This document shows, piece after piece, positions 17,367 to 25,608 of a DNA stretch of 64,000 nucleotides (the first letter of the stretch is position 1; the number at the start of each line of letters is the position of its first letter). Origin of the DNA: Clostridiales bacterium oral taxon 876 str. F0540 (lineage in GTDB: Bacteria; Bacillota; Clostridia; Clostridiales; Clostridiaceae). The stretch lies in assembly GCA_000466585.1 (NCBI GenBank), contig KE993473.1, positions 218,766 to 282,765 of the forward strand, written 5' to 3'. A model generated the notes under the pieces. It was given only the letters and a program-made list of their open reading frames with translations, did not search any database and was not told the origin of the DNA. The position numbers and the translations under genes were made by a program.

Positions 17367-17873
17367 TTATCTCCTGTTGTCTATCCAATATCTGCATTTA
17401 TATTCTTCAATATTTTCAAGCTTTCCACCATTTGTTTCAATAACTTTTCTTGAAGCTATATTATCTTCATTGCAGGTCAATAAAACATCCTCTATTTTTT
17501 TCTTCTTTGCTTCCTTTAAAAGCTCGGCAAGCATTATTTTTCCGTAACCCTTTCCTCTTTCTGAAGGTGTAATTCCATAGCCGATATGTCCCCCAACTCT
17601 AAGAAGTGCATCTGTAAGGCGGCTTCTGAGCTTGCCAATACCCACAGGTTTTCCATCAATAACAAGCCAATACATTGTCTGGGGCACCTGCCAGGAGCTA
17701 AGTCCTATTCCCCTGGAAATATTATGGTTTCTTTCAAGATAAGCTGAAAATTCTTCATAGGTTATACCATAGGCGCTGTTTTCAAAACCATTCTCTCCTT
17801 GTCCCATCTTTTGAAGCATGTCATATATATCTCTTCCATCCTCTAAACTTAATTCTCTTAATTCAACTTTCAT
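17367..17873 (-). CDS. GNAT-family N-acetyltransferase
   Basis: A 168-aa acetyl-CoA-dependent N-acetyltransferase. The acetyl-CoA pyrophosphate loop is ITPSERGKGYGKIMLAELL (R/Q-x-x-G-x-G/A). The conserved ending CNEDNIASRKVIETNGGKLE is typical of the Eis/YjcF-like branch acting on amino acids, aminoglycosides or peptides. The acceptor cannot be deduced. Only three bases separate it from the histidine kinase gene, so it belongs to the same operon. RBS AAAGGAGG. Confidence 0.9.
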   Translation of the reverse strand: MKVELRELSLEDGRDIYDMLQKMGQGENGFENSAYGITYEEFSAYLERNHNISRGIGLSSWQVPQTMYWLVIDGKPVGIGKLRSRLTDALLRVGGHIGYGITPSERGKGYGKIMLAELLKEAKKKKIEDVLLTCNEDNIASRKVIETNGGKLENIEEYKCRYWIDNRR

Positions 17874-17893
17874 CTTTTGTGCCTCCTTCTCTT

Positions 17894-18283
17894 TTATCTA
17901 TTGATATTTCTGTTAAACCCTTTATATCTGCTACCTTGGAAGGTGAGCTTTCCCTCATCGCCTTCTACAAGCATTCCGTACTCTTGACCTGTTAATGTAA
18001 ATTCCATCCTGTCTCCGCTTTCCACCTCAAAGGTTACGTAATAAGTGGAAGTGGTGCTATGACTGATATTATTATCATTATTGTGCATACTTTCTGATAC
18101 ATTTACTCTCTTTGCAACAACCTTTGCAACAACCGTAAGTACAGGCTGTGCATTATTATAGTTCCAGGTTTTAATTCCCTTAAATATTGTAAATATAATA
18201 ACCGCAAAAATTGTAATGAATATTATGGTTATAAAAGCTGGTGCTGCAGTAAATAGAAAACTATCAAACATACTATTCGGCAT
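17894..18283 (-). CDS. DUF2500 family membrane-anchored protein
   Basis: 129 aa. One hydrophobic segment (residues about 9-35) is followed by a beta-rich domain with the DUF2500 pattern: LTVVAKVVAKRVNV, STTSTYYVTFEVESGDRMEF, EYGMLVEGDEGKLTFQGSRYKGF. This family is of unknown function and is found in Gram-positive and enteric bacteria. It is the first gene of the probable operon with the GNAT, kinase, regulator and LiaI-like genes (20 bp gap). RBS GGGGGA. Confidence 0.85.
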   Translation of the reverse strand: MPNSMFDSFLFTAAPAFITIIFITIFAVIIFTIFKGIKTWNYNNAQPVLTVVAKVVAKRVNVSESMHNNDNNISHSTTSTYYVTFEVESGDRMEFTLTGQEYGMLVEGDEGKLTFQGSRYKGFNRNINR

Positions 18284-18373
18284 ACTTGTTATTCCCCCTA
18301 TATTCTCTTTCTTAATTCCAATATATTCTATATGGTGTTTATAATTCCTTCTTAAAAATTATTATTTAAGCGG

Positions 18374-18407
18374 AATATAAAAAAGAAGGACATTTTTATC
18401 CTTCTTT
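18374..18407 (-). terminator. Terminator after the M20 peptidase gene
   Basis: AAAGAAGGA (18382-18390) and TCCTTCTTT (18399-18407) form a 9-bp stem. On the minus strand it is followed by TTTTTTATATT. It lies ten bases past the M20 stop codon. Confidence 0.85.
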
Positions 18408-18417
18408 CGCATTAAAC

Positions 18418-19617
18418 TTAACTAACCTTTGACCTTCTAAATTCCTCGTTTACTTCACTAAGCTTTTCTTTATTTGTTATAAGTTCAAGGGCAGTAATAG
18501 CTAAAGCTTTTGCTCCGGTTATTAAGGCCTCATCTCCTTCTTCTGATACTGCAGCGGCGCAGAACTCATGAGTATGACCAACTAAGCTCTCCGGCCCAAT
18601 CTTTATATATGGATGAATAGTTGGCACAACCTGACTTATATTCCCCGCATCCGTTGAGCCTAAGCCTTTCTCAGAATTAACATCTATCTCCAAGCCTAAT
18701 AATTCAGCACTTTCTGTAAATACTTGATCAAACCTTTTATTTATAAGCAAGTTATCAACTTCATTTTGAAAAGCTATTATATTGAGCTTTGTACCTGTTG
18801 CTAAAGCAGCTCCTTGAGCTATATTTTTAATTTTTTCAGTAACTTCGCTGCAGGTCTTTCTTGTAGCTGCACGTATGAAAAACCTGGCTTTAGCGTAGTC
18901 CGGTACAATATTTGGTGCTTCTCCTCCATGAGTTATAATCCCATGAATTCTTACATCTGTTGTAACGTGCTGTCTTAAAGCATTAATCCCGTTAAAAAGC
19001 TGAATTACGGCATCTAATGCATTGATACCCTTTTCCGGTGATGCAGCTGCATGAGCAGATTTTCCTATATACTCAAAATCCAAAGGATCTACAGCCAAAG
19101 AGCTTCCTGTTACACCTGTCTTGTTTGAAGGATGAATCATCATACATGCATCTATTCCTTTAAGAAGTCCATGCTTTACAAAGCTTGCCTTTGCACTTCC
19201 GTTTTCTCCTCCTTCCTCTGCCGGAGTACCCAATACAACAACCTCTCCTCCTATTTCTTCTAGAAGCTTAGATAAAGAAATGGCCGCAGCTGTACTGAGT
19301 GTTCCAATAATATTATGTCCGCAGGCATGCCCCAAGCCCGGAAGCGCATCATATTCTGCTAAAAATCCTATTACCGGGCCCTCAAGCTTTGATGATTTTT
19401 TTCTTGCTATAAAAGAGGTCTCATGTCCTGCAACAGCTTTTTCTACAGTAAAGCCTGCTTCTTCTAAAGTATCTGCAAGAAGCCCTGACGCAAAGAATTC
19501 CTGATTGCCTATCTCAGGTCTATCATGGATTTGATGGCTTATATTTATAAACTTTTCTTTTTCTCCTTCTATAAAACCTACAAGTCTTTGCTGAAAAGCA
19601 TTTAATTTATTACTCAT
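18418..19617 (-). CDS. M20-family amidohydrolase under SAM riboswitch control
   Basis: A 399-aa zinc-dependent amidohydrolase of the M20D/AbgB-HipO type. Motifs include the metal-site HDRPEIGNQEF, EYDALPGLGHACGHN, the general-base region GTPAEEGGENGSAKA, the dimerisation-domain segments GKSAHAAASPEKGINALDA and THGGEAPNIVPDYA, and the C-terminal GHTHEFC. The start ends at 19617 behind GGGGGC; a longer reading runs into the riboswitch terminator. The SAM-I riboswitch upstream implies a role in methionine or cysteine supply, such as freeing methionine, homocysteine or another sulfur compound from an N-acyl or peptide conjugate (inference). It is divergent from metNIQ. Confidence 0.9.
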   Translation of the reverse strand: MSNKLNAFQQRLVGFIEGEKEKFINISHQIHDRPEIGNQEFFASGLLADTLEEAGFTVEKAVAGHETSFIARKKSSKLEGPVIGFLAEYDALPGLGHACGHNIIGTLSTAAAISLSKLLEEIGGEVVVLGTPAEEGGENGSAKASFVKHGLLKGIDACMMIHPSNKTGVTGSSLAVDPLDFEYIGKSAHAAASPEKGINALDAVIQLFNGINALRQHVTTDVRIHGIITHGGEAPNIVPDYAKARFFIRAATRKTCSEVTEKIKNIAQGAALATGTKLNIIAFQNEVDNLLINKRFDQVFTESAELLGLEIDVNSEKGLGSTDAGNISQVVPTIHPYIKIGPESLVGHTHEFCAAAVSEEGDEALITGAKALAITALELITNKEKLSEVNEEFRRSKVS

Positions 19618-19632
19618 TATAAAGCCCCCTTT

Positions 19633-19671
19633 AAAATTAAAAAATCTTCCTCCGAATTGGAAGAAGATTTT
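19633..19671 (-). terminator. SAM riboswitch expression-platform terminator (M20 side)
   Basis: On the minus strand AAAATCTTCTTCC pairs with GGAGGAAGATTTT (one mismatch) followed by a T-rich run, just before the M20 RBS. It is the regulated terminator of the upstream SAM-I aptamer. Confidence 0.85.
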
Positions 19672-19708
19672 AAAGAAACCCTTATGGATTACATCTAAAA
19701 TTACTTTC

Positions 19709-19820
19709 TTCCTCATCTCTCAGAAACACAATCTGTTGGATTTAGCACCATACAGGCTAATGATACCTGCTGGTTGCTGAGACTTCATTGGGCCAATCCC
19801 TCAGTCTCTCTTGATAAGGA
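19709..19820 (-). promoter_or_regulatory. SAM-I (S-box) riboswitch controlling the M20 amidohydrolase
   Basis: Read on the minus strand the element begins CTTATCAAGAGAGACTGAGG, then GGATTGGCCC, the conserved CTCAGCAACC, GGTGCTAAATCC and closes with GAGAGATGAGGAAG. These are the hallmark conserved blocks of the SAM-I aptamer (P1-P4 with the kink-turn and pseudoknot elements). With SAM bound, the downstream terminator (19633-19671) should form and switch the M20 gene off. Confidence 0.93.
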
Positions 19821-19845
19821 CGTTTATTAAGTTGAATTGTTTTGA

Positions 19846-19874
19846 ATTATATACCCATTTATATTCACTGTCAA
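19846..19874 (-). promoter_or_regulatory. Promoter of the riboswitch-M20 transcript
   Basis: On the minus strand TTGACA (19874-19869) and TATAAT (19851-19846) are separated by exactly 17 bp, a consensus sigma-A promoter. The predicted start lies about 20 nt before the aptamer. Confidence 0.85.
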
Positions 19875-19918
19875 CAAATTTATTCCAAAAATATTTATTG
19901 AAAAATGAAATTTTATTG

Positions 19919-19947
19919 TTGACTTACTTCAAAATGCTCTATATAAT
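19919..19947 (+). promoter_or_regulatory. Promoter of the riboswitch-metNIQ transcript
   Basis: TTGACT (19919-19924) and TATAAT (19942-19947) with 17-bp spacing. It diverges from the M20 promoter; the two -35 elements are about 45 bp apart. Confidence 0.85.
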
Positions 19948-19988
19948 AAATGACAAGAACAAAAGAACGCACGAAAATCGAATATTTA

Positions 19989-20104
19989 TCCTTATCTAGA
20001 GAAGCCGAGGGACTGGCCTTATGACGCTTCAGCAACCAGCATATTTCATTTGTATGTATGGTGCTAAATCCTGCAGACATTATAGTCTGAAAGATGAGGG
20101 AAGG
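19989..20104 (+). promoter_or_regulatory. SAM-I (S-box) riboswitch controlling metNIQ
   Basis: The conserved SAM-I blocks appear in order: CTTATCTAGAGAAGCCGAGG, GACTGGCC, CTTCAGCAACC, GGTGCTAAATCC and AAAGATGAGGGAAGG. The first and last blocks form P1. It is followed by a terminator at 20130-20170, so high SAM should stop transcription of the methionine importer. Confidence 0.95.
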
Positions 20105-20129
20105 TAGAACGCTTTGTCAGGCTGTTTTT

Positions 20130-20170
20130 ATCCTCTTTCCTCATATGGAAAGAGGATTTTTTATTTTTAT
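20130..20170 (+). terminator. SAM riboswitch terminator (metNIQ side)
   Basis: ATCCTCTTTCC (20130-20140) pairs perfectly with GGAAAGAGGAT (20147-20157), loop TCATAT, then a run of T. It lies between the SAM-I aptamer and metN. Confidence 0.9.
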
Positions 20171-20251
20171 AGATTTCAATGCAAATCTAGTATTTGAGTT
20201 TTTCAAATACCGGTTTACTAATTGGAACTATATAGTTAGGGGGTATTAAAA

Positions 20252-21331
20252 ATGCTTTGGCTAAAAAATGTTACAAAGACTTATGAAACTAAAGATCATA
20301 AGATAGAAGCCGTAAAGGGCGTTAACTTGCATGTTGAACCGGGGAAAATTATGGGCATCATAGGCTACAGCGGGGCAGGAAAAAGCACCTTGATAAGATG
20401 CATAAATTTACTTGAGAAGCCTACTTCCGGCGAAGTAATTATTGACGGCAGAGACTTAACGAAACTTTCGCCTAAAGAACTTAGAAAAACCAGAGAAAAA
20501 GTAGGTATGATTTTTCAGCATTTTAATCTTATGAGAAGCAGAAACGTATTTGAAAATGTTGCTTATCCTTTAAAGGGTAAGGGTCTAAGCAAACAGCAAA
20601 TGAAGGAAAAAGTTGAAAGTCTTCTTGAAATAGTTGGCCTGAGCGATAAAATAACCGCTTATCCCTCTCAGCTCAGCGGAGGACAAAAACAAAGAGTTGC
20701 AATAGCAAGAGCTTTAGCAAATGATCCTAAGCTGCTGTTATGCGATGAAGCTACTTCTGCCCTAGATCCTCAAACAACTCAATCAATTCTAAAGCTTTTA
20801 AAAGATATAAACGAAAAGCTTAATTTAACAATAGTTATTATAACTCACCAGATGGAAGTTGTAAAAGAAATATGCCATAGGGCAGCGATTATGGAAAACG
20901 GACGAATTGTTGAAGAATCCAATGTAATCGAAATTTTTTCCAAGCCTAAATCTCAGATAACAAAAGATTTTGTATCAACTGTTTTTCACTATGATAGAGC
21001 TTATGAGTTTTTAAATAAGGATTCCTTTATTGAAGAACTTACAGAAGAAGAGATAGTTGCGAGAATATCCTATATAGGCCAGAAGGCAGGTCAGGCTTTT
21101 ATCTCAAAGATATCAAGAAAGTTTAAGGTTGATGCCAGCATAATATTTGGAAACATAGAACTGATTCAAGAAACTCCCATAGGGAACTTAGTTGTTAAGT
21201 TCAAAGGCTCCAGAGATGGAATTATAGACTCTATCAATTATCTAAAACAAAATGATATTTACGTGGAGGTGTTAAAAAATGCAACAACTTCTTTATACCT
21301 TTATGCCGAATGTAATAGAACTCTTTCCTGA
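20252..21331 (+). CDS. metN: Methionine ABC transporter ATP-binding protein MetN
   Basis: 359 aa, the normal MetN length. The N-terminal ABC ATPase domain has Walker A GYSGAGKSTLIR, Q-loop MIFQHFNLM, signature LSGGQKQRVAIARAL and Walker B LLLCDEATSALD. Residues about 265-350 form the C-terminal NIL/ACT-like domain that in characterised MetN proteins senses internal methionine (transinhibition). Start ATG behind AGGGGG. Its 3' end overlaps metI by 53 bp, and the operon lies behind a SAM-I riboswitch, which confirms methionine (D- or L-) as the cargo. Confidence 0.97.
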   Translation: MLWLKNVTKTYETKDHKIEAVKGVNLHVEPGKIMGIIGYSGAGKSTLIRCINLLEKPTSGEVIIDGRDLTKLSPKELRKTREKVGMIFQHFNLMRSRNVFENVAYPLKGKGLSKQQMKEKVESLLEIVGLSDKITAYPSQLSGGQKQRVAIARALANDPKLLLCDEATSALDPQTTQSILKLLKDINEKLNLTIVIITHQMEVVKEICHRAAIMENGRIVEESNVIEIFSKPKSQITKDFVSTVFHYDRAYEFLNKDSFIEELTEEEIVARISYIGQKAGQAFISKISRKFKVDASIIFGNIELIQETPIGNLVVKFKGSRDGIIDSINYLKQNDIYVEVLKNATTSLYLYAECNRTLS

Positions 21332-21959
21332 TATGATAAAAGCCCTTGGTGAAACACTCCTTATGGTATTTATTTCAGGAAGTATTTCAACCTTGATAGG
21401 CATACCTATAGGAGTAGTTCTTGTAGTAACAAGACCAGGGAATATTCTTCAAAACAATCTTATCTACAACTTCACAGGTAAGATTATAAATATATTTCGT
21501 TCTATTCCATTTGTAATACTGCTTGCAGCAATTATTCCGATAACACGATTTTTTGTAGGTACAACAATTGGCTTAAAGGGCGCTATTGTCCCTCTAGTCT
21601 TTGGTTCTGTTCCATTTGTAGCAAGGCAAATAGAATCTGCACTTCTTGACATAGATAAGGGAATTATTGAAGCGGCAGAAGCCATGGGTTCAAGCCCTTT
21701 TGAGATAATTTACAGAGTGCTTCTTAAAGAAGGTCTGCCAGGGATTATCTACGCTCTTACAATTACAACAGTAAGCTTAATCGGTTTTTCCGCCGTAGCG
21801 GGAACTGTTGGAGGCGGCGGCTTGGGAGACTTTGCAATCAGATATGGCTATCAGTATTTTAAGACTGACATTATGATAGCAACTATAATAATTCTTCTTA
21901 TTTTAGTTAACTTAATTCAAAGCTTTGGAGAACTTTTATTAAAAAAATTAAGTCATTAA
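21279..21959 (+). CDS. metI: Methionine ABC transporter permease MetI
   Basis: 226-aa inner membrane permease with five predicted helices and the binding-protein-dependent transport motif EAAEAMGSSPFEIIYRVLLKEGLPG that contacts MetN. The start is ATG 21279 with GGAGGTG seven bases upstream. It lies 53 bp inside metN in another frame, an unusually long but plausible overlap. Other MetI motifs such as SIPFVILLAAIIP and GTVGGGGLGDFAIRYGYQ are intact. Confidence 0.96.
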   Translation: MQQLLYTFMPNVIELFPDMIKALGETLLMVFISGSISTLIGIPIGVVLVVTRPGNILQNNLIYNFTGKIINIFRSIPFVILLAAIIPITRFFVGTTIGLKGAIVPLVFGSVPFVARQIESALLDIDKGIIEAAEAMGSSPFEIIYRVLLKEGLPGIIYALTITTVSLIGFSAVAGTVGGGGLGDFAIRYGYQYFKTDIMIATIIILLILVNLIQSFGELLLKKLSH

Positions 21960-22036
21960 TTATTATTTAAATAAATTTTATGTATGTAAGGATTTAGATA
22001 CTTGCGTACTAATAAAAAATAGGGGGGCATTTAATA

Positions 22037-22873
22037 ATGAAAGCAAAAAGATTATTAGTATTACTAGGACTTGTGGTAGGAATAACATCACTTGCAGGCT
22101 GCGGCAAAGCTAAAACAACAGCAGCTTCTGAGAACTCAAACAAAAAACAGGTTATAAAGCTTGGAGTTACCGGAGACGACCATAGAGTTTGGGACAATAT
22201 AAAAACAAGATTAGCAAAAGAGAATATAGAGCTTCAAATTGTATCCTTCAGCGATTATGTAAGACCAAATCAAGCCTTAGCTGATGGTGAAATAGATGCA
22301 AATTCTTTTCAGACTGTAGCTTACTTTGAACAGTTTAAAAAAGATAGAAAGCTTGATCTAACCTCAATTGGCAATACTGTTTTAGCACCAATGGGGATTT
22401 ACTCAAGCAATATAAAAGACTTAAAAGAACTTAAAAATAAAGATAAGATAGCAATACCTAATGATGCAACTAATGGAGGAAGAGCTTTGCTGCTCCTTCA
22501 AGATGCGGGTCTTATTAAGCTTAAGGAAGGTTCCGGTATAACTCCAACAGTGAAAGATGTTGTAGATAATCCAAAGAGCCTTGAAATAATCCCATTAGTG
22601 GCAACACAAATTCCAAGGTCTATAAAAGATGTAGCGGCTGCTGCTATTAATAACGGAGTTGCTACAGAGGCAGGTTATTCTCCATTAAAAGATTCAATTT
22701 ACATCGAAGATACTAAAAAAGAGGGAGCTAAAAATTACTTTAATATTATAGCCGTACGCACAAAAGATAAGGACAGTAAGCTTCTTAAAAGACTAGTTGA
22801 AGTCTATCAAACTGATGAAACTAAAAAACTTATAGATGAAACAACTAAAGGTTCTTCAATTCCTGTGTTCTAA
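22037..22873 (+). CDS. metQ: Methionine-binding lipoprotein MetQ
   Basis: 278-aa NlpA/MetQ family substrate-binding lipoprotein. The signal peptide MKAKRLLVLLGLVVGITSLAGC ends in a clear lipobox with lipidated Cys22. The mature part has the family's KLGVTGDDHRVWDNI start, FSDYVRPNQALADGEIDANSFQ and LIDETTKGSSIPVF end. It delivers methionine to MetNI at the outer face of the membrane. The start follows AGGGGGG. It is the last gene of the operon, 77 bp after metI, and is closed by a terminator. Confidence 0.96.
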   Translation: MKAKRLLVLLGLVVGITSLAGCGKAKTTAASENSNKKQVIKLGVTGDDHRVWDNIKTRLAKENIELQIVSFSDYVRPNQALADGEIDANSFQTVAYFEQFKKDRKLDLTSIGNTVLAPMGIYSSNIKDLKELKNKDKIAIPNDATNGGRALLLLQDAGLIKLKEGSGITPTVKDVVDNPKSLEIIPLVATQIPRSIKDVAAAAINNGVATEAGYSPLKDSIYIEDTKKEGAKNYFNIIAVRTKDKDSKLLKRLVEVYQTDETKKLIDETTKGSSIPVF

Positions 22874-22889
22874 GATAGGACTTAATAAA

Positions 22890-22921
22890 GACCGCAGCTT
22901 TTAATTAAACTGCGGCCTTTT
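22890..22921. terminator. Terminator after metQ, possibly bidirectional
   Basis: GACCGCAG (22890-22897) and CTGCGGCC (22910-22917) form a stem with one mismatch, followed by TTTTAAG. It sits between convergent metQ and the small minus-strand gene. Confidence 0.8.
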
Positions 22922-22924
22922 AAG

Positions 22925-23101
22925 TCAAGACTTCTTATTATTCTTCAAATAAATATAATGGCCATACGCACTATATAAAAGTGCTATAAGGGCAAGTGTA
23001 TTTATTATTTTCCCAAGCAGTCCAAACTTAGTAGTCAAGCCTATATAGGCTAATAGTATAATGCATATTATATCTAATACAAGCGATCTTTTTCTATTCA
23101 T
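22925..23101 (-). CDS. Small two-helix membrane protein (58 aa)
   Basis: A short reading frame starts at ATG ending at 23101 with GAAAGGA nine bases upstream and ends TGA. The product begins MNRKRSLVLDIICIILLAYI, has a second hydrophobic stretch (LGKIINTLALIALLYSAYGH) and a basic end KNNKKS. Good RBS, codon use like the neighbours and a position directly behind the TRIC-channel gene (20 bp) support it as a real gene in the same operon. Function unknown. Confidence 0.7.
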   Translation of the reverse strand: MNRKRSLVLDIICIILLAYIGLTTKFGLLGKIINTLALIALLYSAYGHYIYLKNNKKS

Positions 23102-23121
23102 TTGTTTTTCCTTTCAAAGTT

Positions 23122-23748
23122 CTATATTGCAGAACTGTTCTCTTTATTTTCAGGTACAGGTAAATTTAAATTATATATCATTGATAAAATTCTTATAATA
23201 AACGTAACTATAAAAGAAATATATAAGGACATTGCCTCTGAAAGATAATTATAGGTAAAAAAGAAACATAAGGCGCCTAATATAGAAGCTACGGCATAAA
23301 TTTCCTTTCTAAATACAAAAGGGATATCTTTAACAAAAACATCTCTAAGTATTCCGCCTCCAACTCCTGTTATAAGGCCCATAGAAATAACTATAAAAGC
23401 ATAATTCATTTCATGAGTCACTGCTGTATTAGCTCCAACCGCAGTAAATACGCCAAGACCTAAGGCATCAGATATTACTATTATGTTTTTAAGCTTATGA
23501 AGCTTCTTATAAAAATAAAATGTAATAAGAGCTGTTGCTATGCTGATTATGCAAGAGGTCGGATTAACAAAAGCAGTCGGTGGAGTATTACCTATAATTA
23601 TGTCTCTGAATATTCCCCCTCCTACAGCGGTTGTTATTGCTAAAAATATAACACCAAATAAATCAAGCTTTTTCTCAATACCTATTAATGCACCTGAAAT
23701 AGCAAAAGCTATTGTTCCTATTATCTCAAATGAATTAATTAAAAACAT
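23122..23748 (-). CDS. TRIC cation channel family (UPF0126) membrane protein
   Basis: A 208-aa protein with seven predicted helices built from two UPF0126/Gly_transporter repeats. Each repeat carries the glycine-rich GGGxxRDxxxGNTPP-like motif (AVGGGIFRDIIIGNTPP and GVGGGILRDVFVKDIPF). Prokaryotic TRIC homologues form trimeric cation (K+) channels; some older annotations call them glycine transporters. RBS GAGG. It is followed by the 58-aa membrane protein. Confidence 0.9.
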   Translation of the reverse strand: MFLINSFEIIGTIAFAISGALIGIEKKLDLFGVIFLAITTAVGGGIFRDIIIGNTPPTAFVNPTSCIISIATALITFYFYKKLHKLKNIIVISDALGLGVFTAVGANTAVTHEMNYAFIVISMGLITGVGGGILRDVFVKDIPFVFRKEIYAVASILGALCFFFTYNYLSEAMSLYISFIVTFIIRILSMIYNLNLPVPENKENSSAI

Positions 23749-24063
23749 AGTCTACCTCTTCTAATATTAATTTTTCGCACTATTACATTATATATCAGCT
23801 TTGTTAAAAGGTTAAATTTATTTTTCAAATAACTGCACTATTCATTATAAGTTGAGTGGGTGATGGGGGTGATGGGGTGATGGGGACGGTTAACAATTTT
23901 ATGGCATTTAGATAAACCAAATGTACTTTAAAATATGTTAAATAATTTTATAAAAAAGAAAGTATTTCATAAGAAAAGCAGCAACACCATAGGACTATAA
24001 GTCCAAGCTTTCCCTATAAAATACTCTCTAAAACTATTATGTCATTATATATGCAATTTATAC
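23749..24063. other. Intergenic region with G-rich tandem repeat, REP copy and long hairpin
   Basis: This 315-bp gap has no gene. It holds about three imperfect GGTGATGG units (23857-23885) running into a REP-like 15-mer (23882-23896). A long imperfect hairpin follows, with AGAAAGTATTTCATA (23957-23971) facing TATAAAATACTCTCT (24015-24029), and it probably helps end the minus-strand histidine kinase transcript. Confidence 0.6.
23882..23896 (+). repeat. REP-like 15-mer, copy A
   Basis: GGGGACGGTTAACAA, followed by TTTTATGGCATT. Copy B (26334) shares the longer tail, so A and B are similar over about 28 bp. It is one of five copies within 7.4 kb around the RAYT gene. Confidence 0.8.
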
Positions 24064-25608
24064 TTACATTTTAAATCTTACTTCAAAGCTTATATAGCCA
24101 TCTTCATACTTAGCTTCAATGCTTCCGCCTTGAAGTTCAACAATATTTTTGGCTATAGCGAGCCCTAAGCCGCTTCCTCCAGTATCTGAAGACCTGGACT
24201 TTTCTACTCTGTAAAACCTGTCAAATATCTTATCAAGCTCTTCTTTACTTATAGTATCACAATTATTTTGAACGCTTATCACCGCAAAATTCTCTTCCTT
24301 GTTTAAAACAACCTTTATCTTTCCTGGCTTTAAGCTGTATCTTATTGCATTCATAAGCAGATTTTCAAAGACTCTTGCGGTTTTATTTGCATCTATATTA
24401 ACTGTTACCCTTTCATTTATAAACTCTCTTGTTATTTCTGTATTATTCTCTTCACATATAGGAACTAATTCATCGATGAGCTGATCCAGCAAATCATTTA
24501 ATGCTATACTTTGCCTATGCATATTAATCTGATTATTACTTAGTTTTGTATATTCAAACAAATCATTAATTAAAACCTCAAGTTTTTCTGATTTATTGTA
24601 AGCTATATTTACATATTGCAATAAATCCTCCTCTTCTTTGTATCTTTTGTCCTTTATAAGTCCCAAATACCCTTTAATTGAAGTTAATGGTGTCCTTAAA
24701 TCATGAGAAACATTAGTTATAAGCTCACTTTTAGCTTTTTCTACTCTTCTTTCATTTTCTATCTTATTTTTGAGTTCCTCTGCCATGGTATTTATATTAC
24801 CAGCCAGTGAAGCAAGTTCGTCATCACCATATTTATGAATTCTGTAATCTAAATTTCCTTTTGACATTTCAAGAAGGCCATTAGAAACAGCTTCTAAGTA
24901 TTTCATTTTTTTATTAGTCATAAAATAGAAAGTTAAAAGAAAAGCTGCCAAAATAGCTATTACCCCTGGAAATTCATTTCCCGAAGCATAATATTCTATT
25001 TGACCTTCCGGAGTTCCGCTTACTATAACATAACCTCTTCCGTCTGTAAAATTAATTGGATAAAAGCTTATTATTTCTCCGCTTCTGTACTGCTTATCAT
25101 CACCGTATTGTTCATCATAGCTATAAAAACCGTTTATAGTTCTGTTAAGCTCCATGGAATTTTTTATAGTATTATATATATCCACCTGGCTCTCATTTGA
25201 ATTATCTGATTTATATAATACCTTTCCATCTAAATCACATATCACTATTTTAATATTTCTCTGCTGCTTTGTTATTTCAATTATCCTATTTATCTTATCT
25301 TTATCGTTTATACTGAATTTACCGTTAGTTATAGAGTTTGCAATAGAAGTACCTTGATTCAATATTTGTCTGCTTCCTGTAGTGTACTCTATTCTTGCAT
25401 CCTTAACATTATTTTTAAAATAACTTCCTACTATCGCACCTGCTAAAGTGGAAACAAGAAGGCTTATTCCAAATATTAATACTAATTCTGCTCTTATGCT
25501 TTTTTTGACTTTATTCCAAATAATGTTATAAAGCTTTCGTAGTGGGCTAAGTAGCTTTCTGAATGGACTAAATAGTATTCGAATTAGCTTTGGTGTCCTA
25601 ATTTTCAA
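24064..25608 (-). CDS. Sensor histidine kinase (HAMP-HisKA)
   Basis: A 514-aa membrane kinase. There are two transmembrane helices (about 41-63 and 214-231) flanking a ~150-residue extracytoplasmic sensor domain, then HAMP, the HisKA dimerisation helix with phospho-His302 (NVSHDLRTPLTSIKGYL) and an HATPase_c domain with NAIRYS, GGSGLGLAIAKNIVE. The start is TTG; there is no ATG nearby, and the start overlaps the end of the response-regulator gene by 11 bp, so the two are coupled. The stimulus is unknown. The layout resembles VanS/YclK-like kinases. Confidence 0.92.
   Translation of the reverse strand: MKIRTPKLIRILFSPFRKLLSPLRKLYNIIWNKVKKSIRAELVLIFGISLLVSTLAGAIVGSYFKNNVKDARIEYTTGSRQILNQGTSIANSITNGKFSINDKDKINRIIEITKQQRNIKIVICDLDGKVLYKSDNSNESQVDIYNTIKNSMELNRTINGFYSYDEQYGDDKQYRSGEIISFYPINFTDGRGYVIVSGTPEGQIEYYASGNEFPGVIAILAAFLLTFYFMTNKKMKYLEAVSNGLLEMSKGNLDYRIHKYGDDELASLAGNINTMAEELKNKIENERRVEKAKSELITNVSHDLRTPLTSIKGYLGLIKDKRYKEEEDLLQYVNIAYNKSEKLEVLINDLFEYTKLSNNQINMHRQSIALNDLLDQLIDELVPICEENNTEITREFINERVTVNIDANKTARVFENLLMNAIRYSLKPGKIKVVLNKEENFAVISVQNNCDTISKEELDKIFDRFYRVEKSRSSDTGGSGLGLAIAKNIVELQGGSIEAKYEDGYISFEVRFKM

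Noticed and set aside
19618..19716. 33-residue N-terminal extension of the M20 amidohydrolase
   Set aside because: It would be translated from within the SAM riboswitch aptamer edge and terminator; the GGGGGC RBS and family start fit the ATG ending at 19617.
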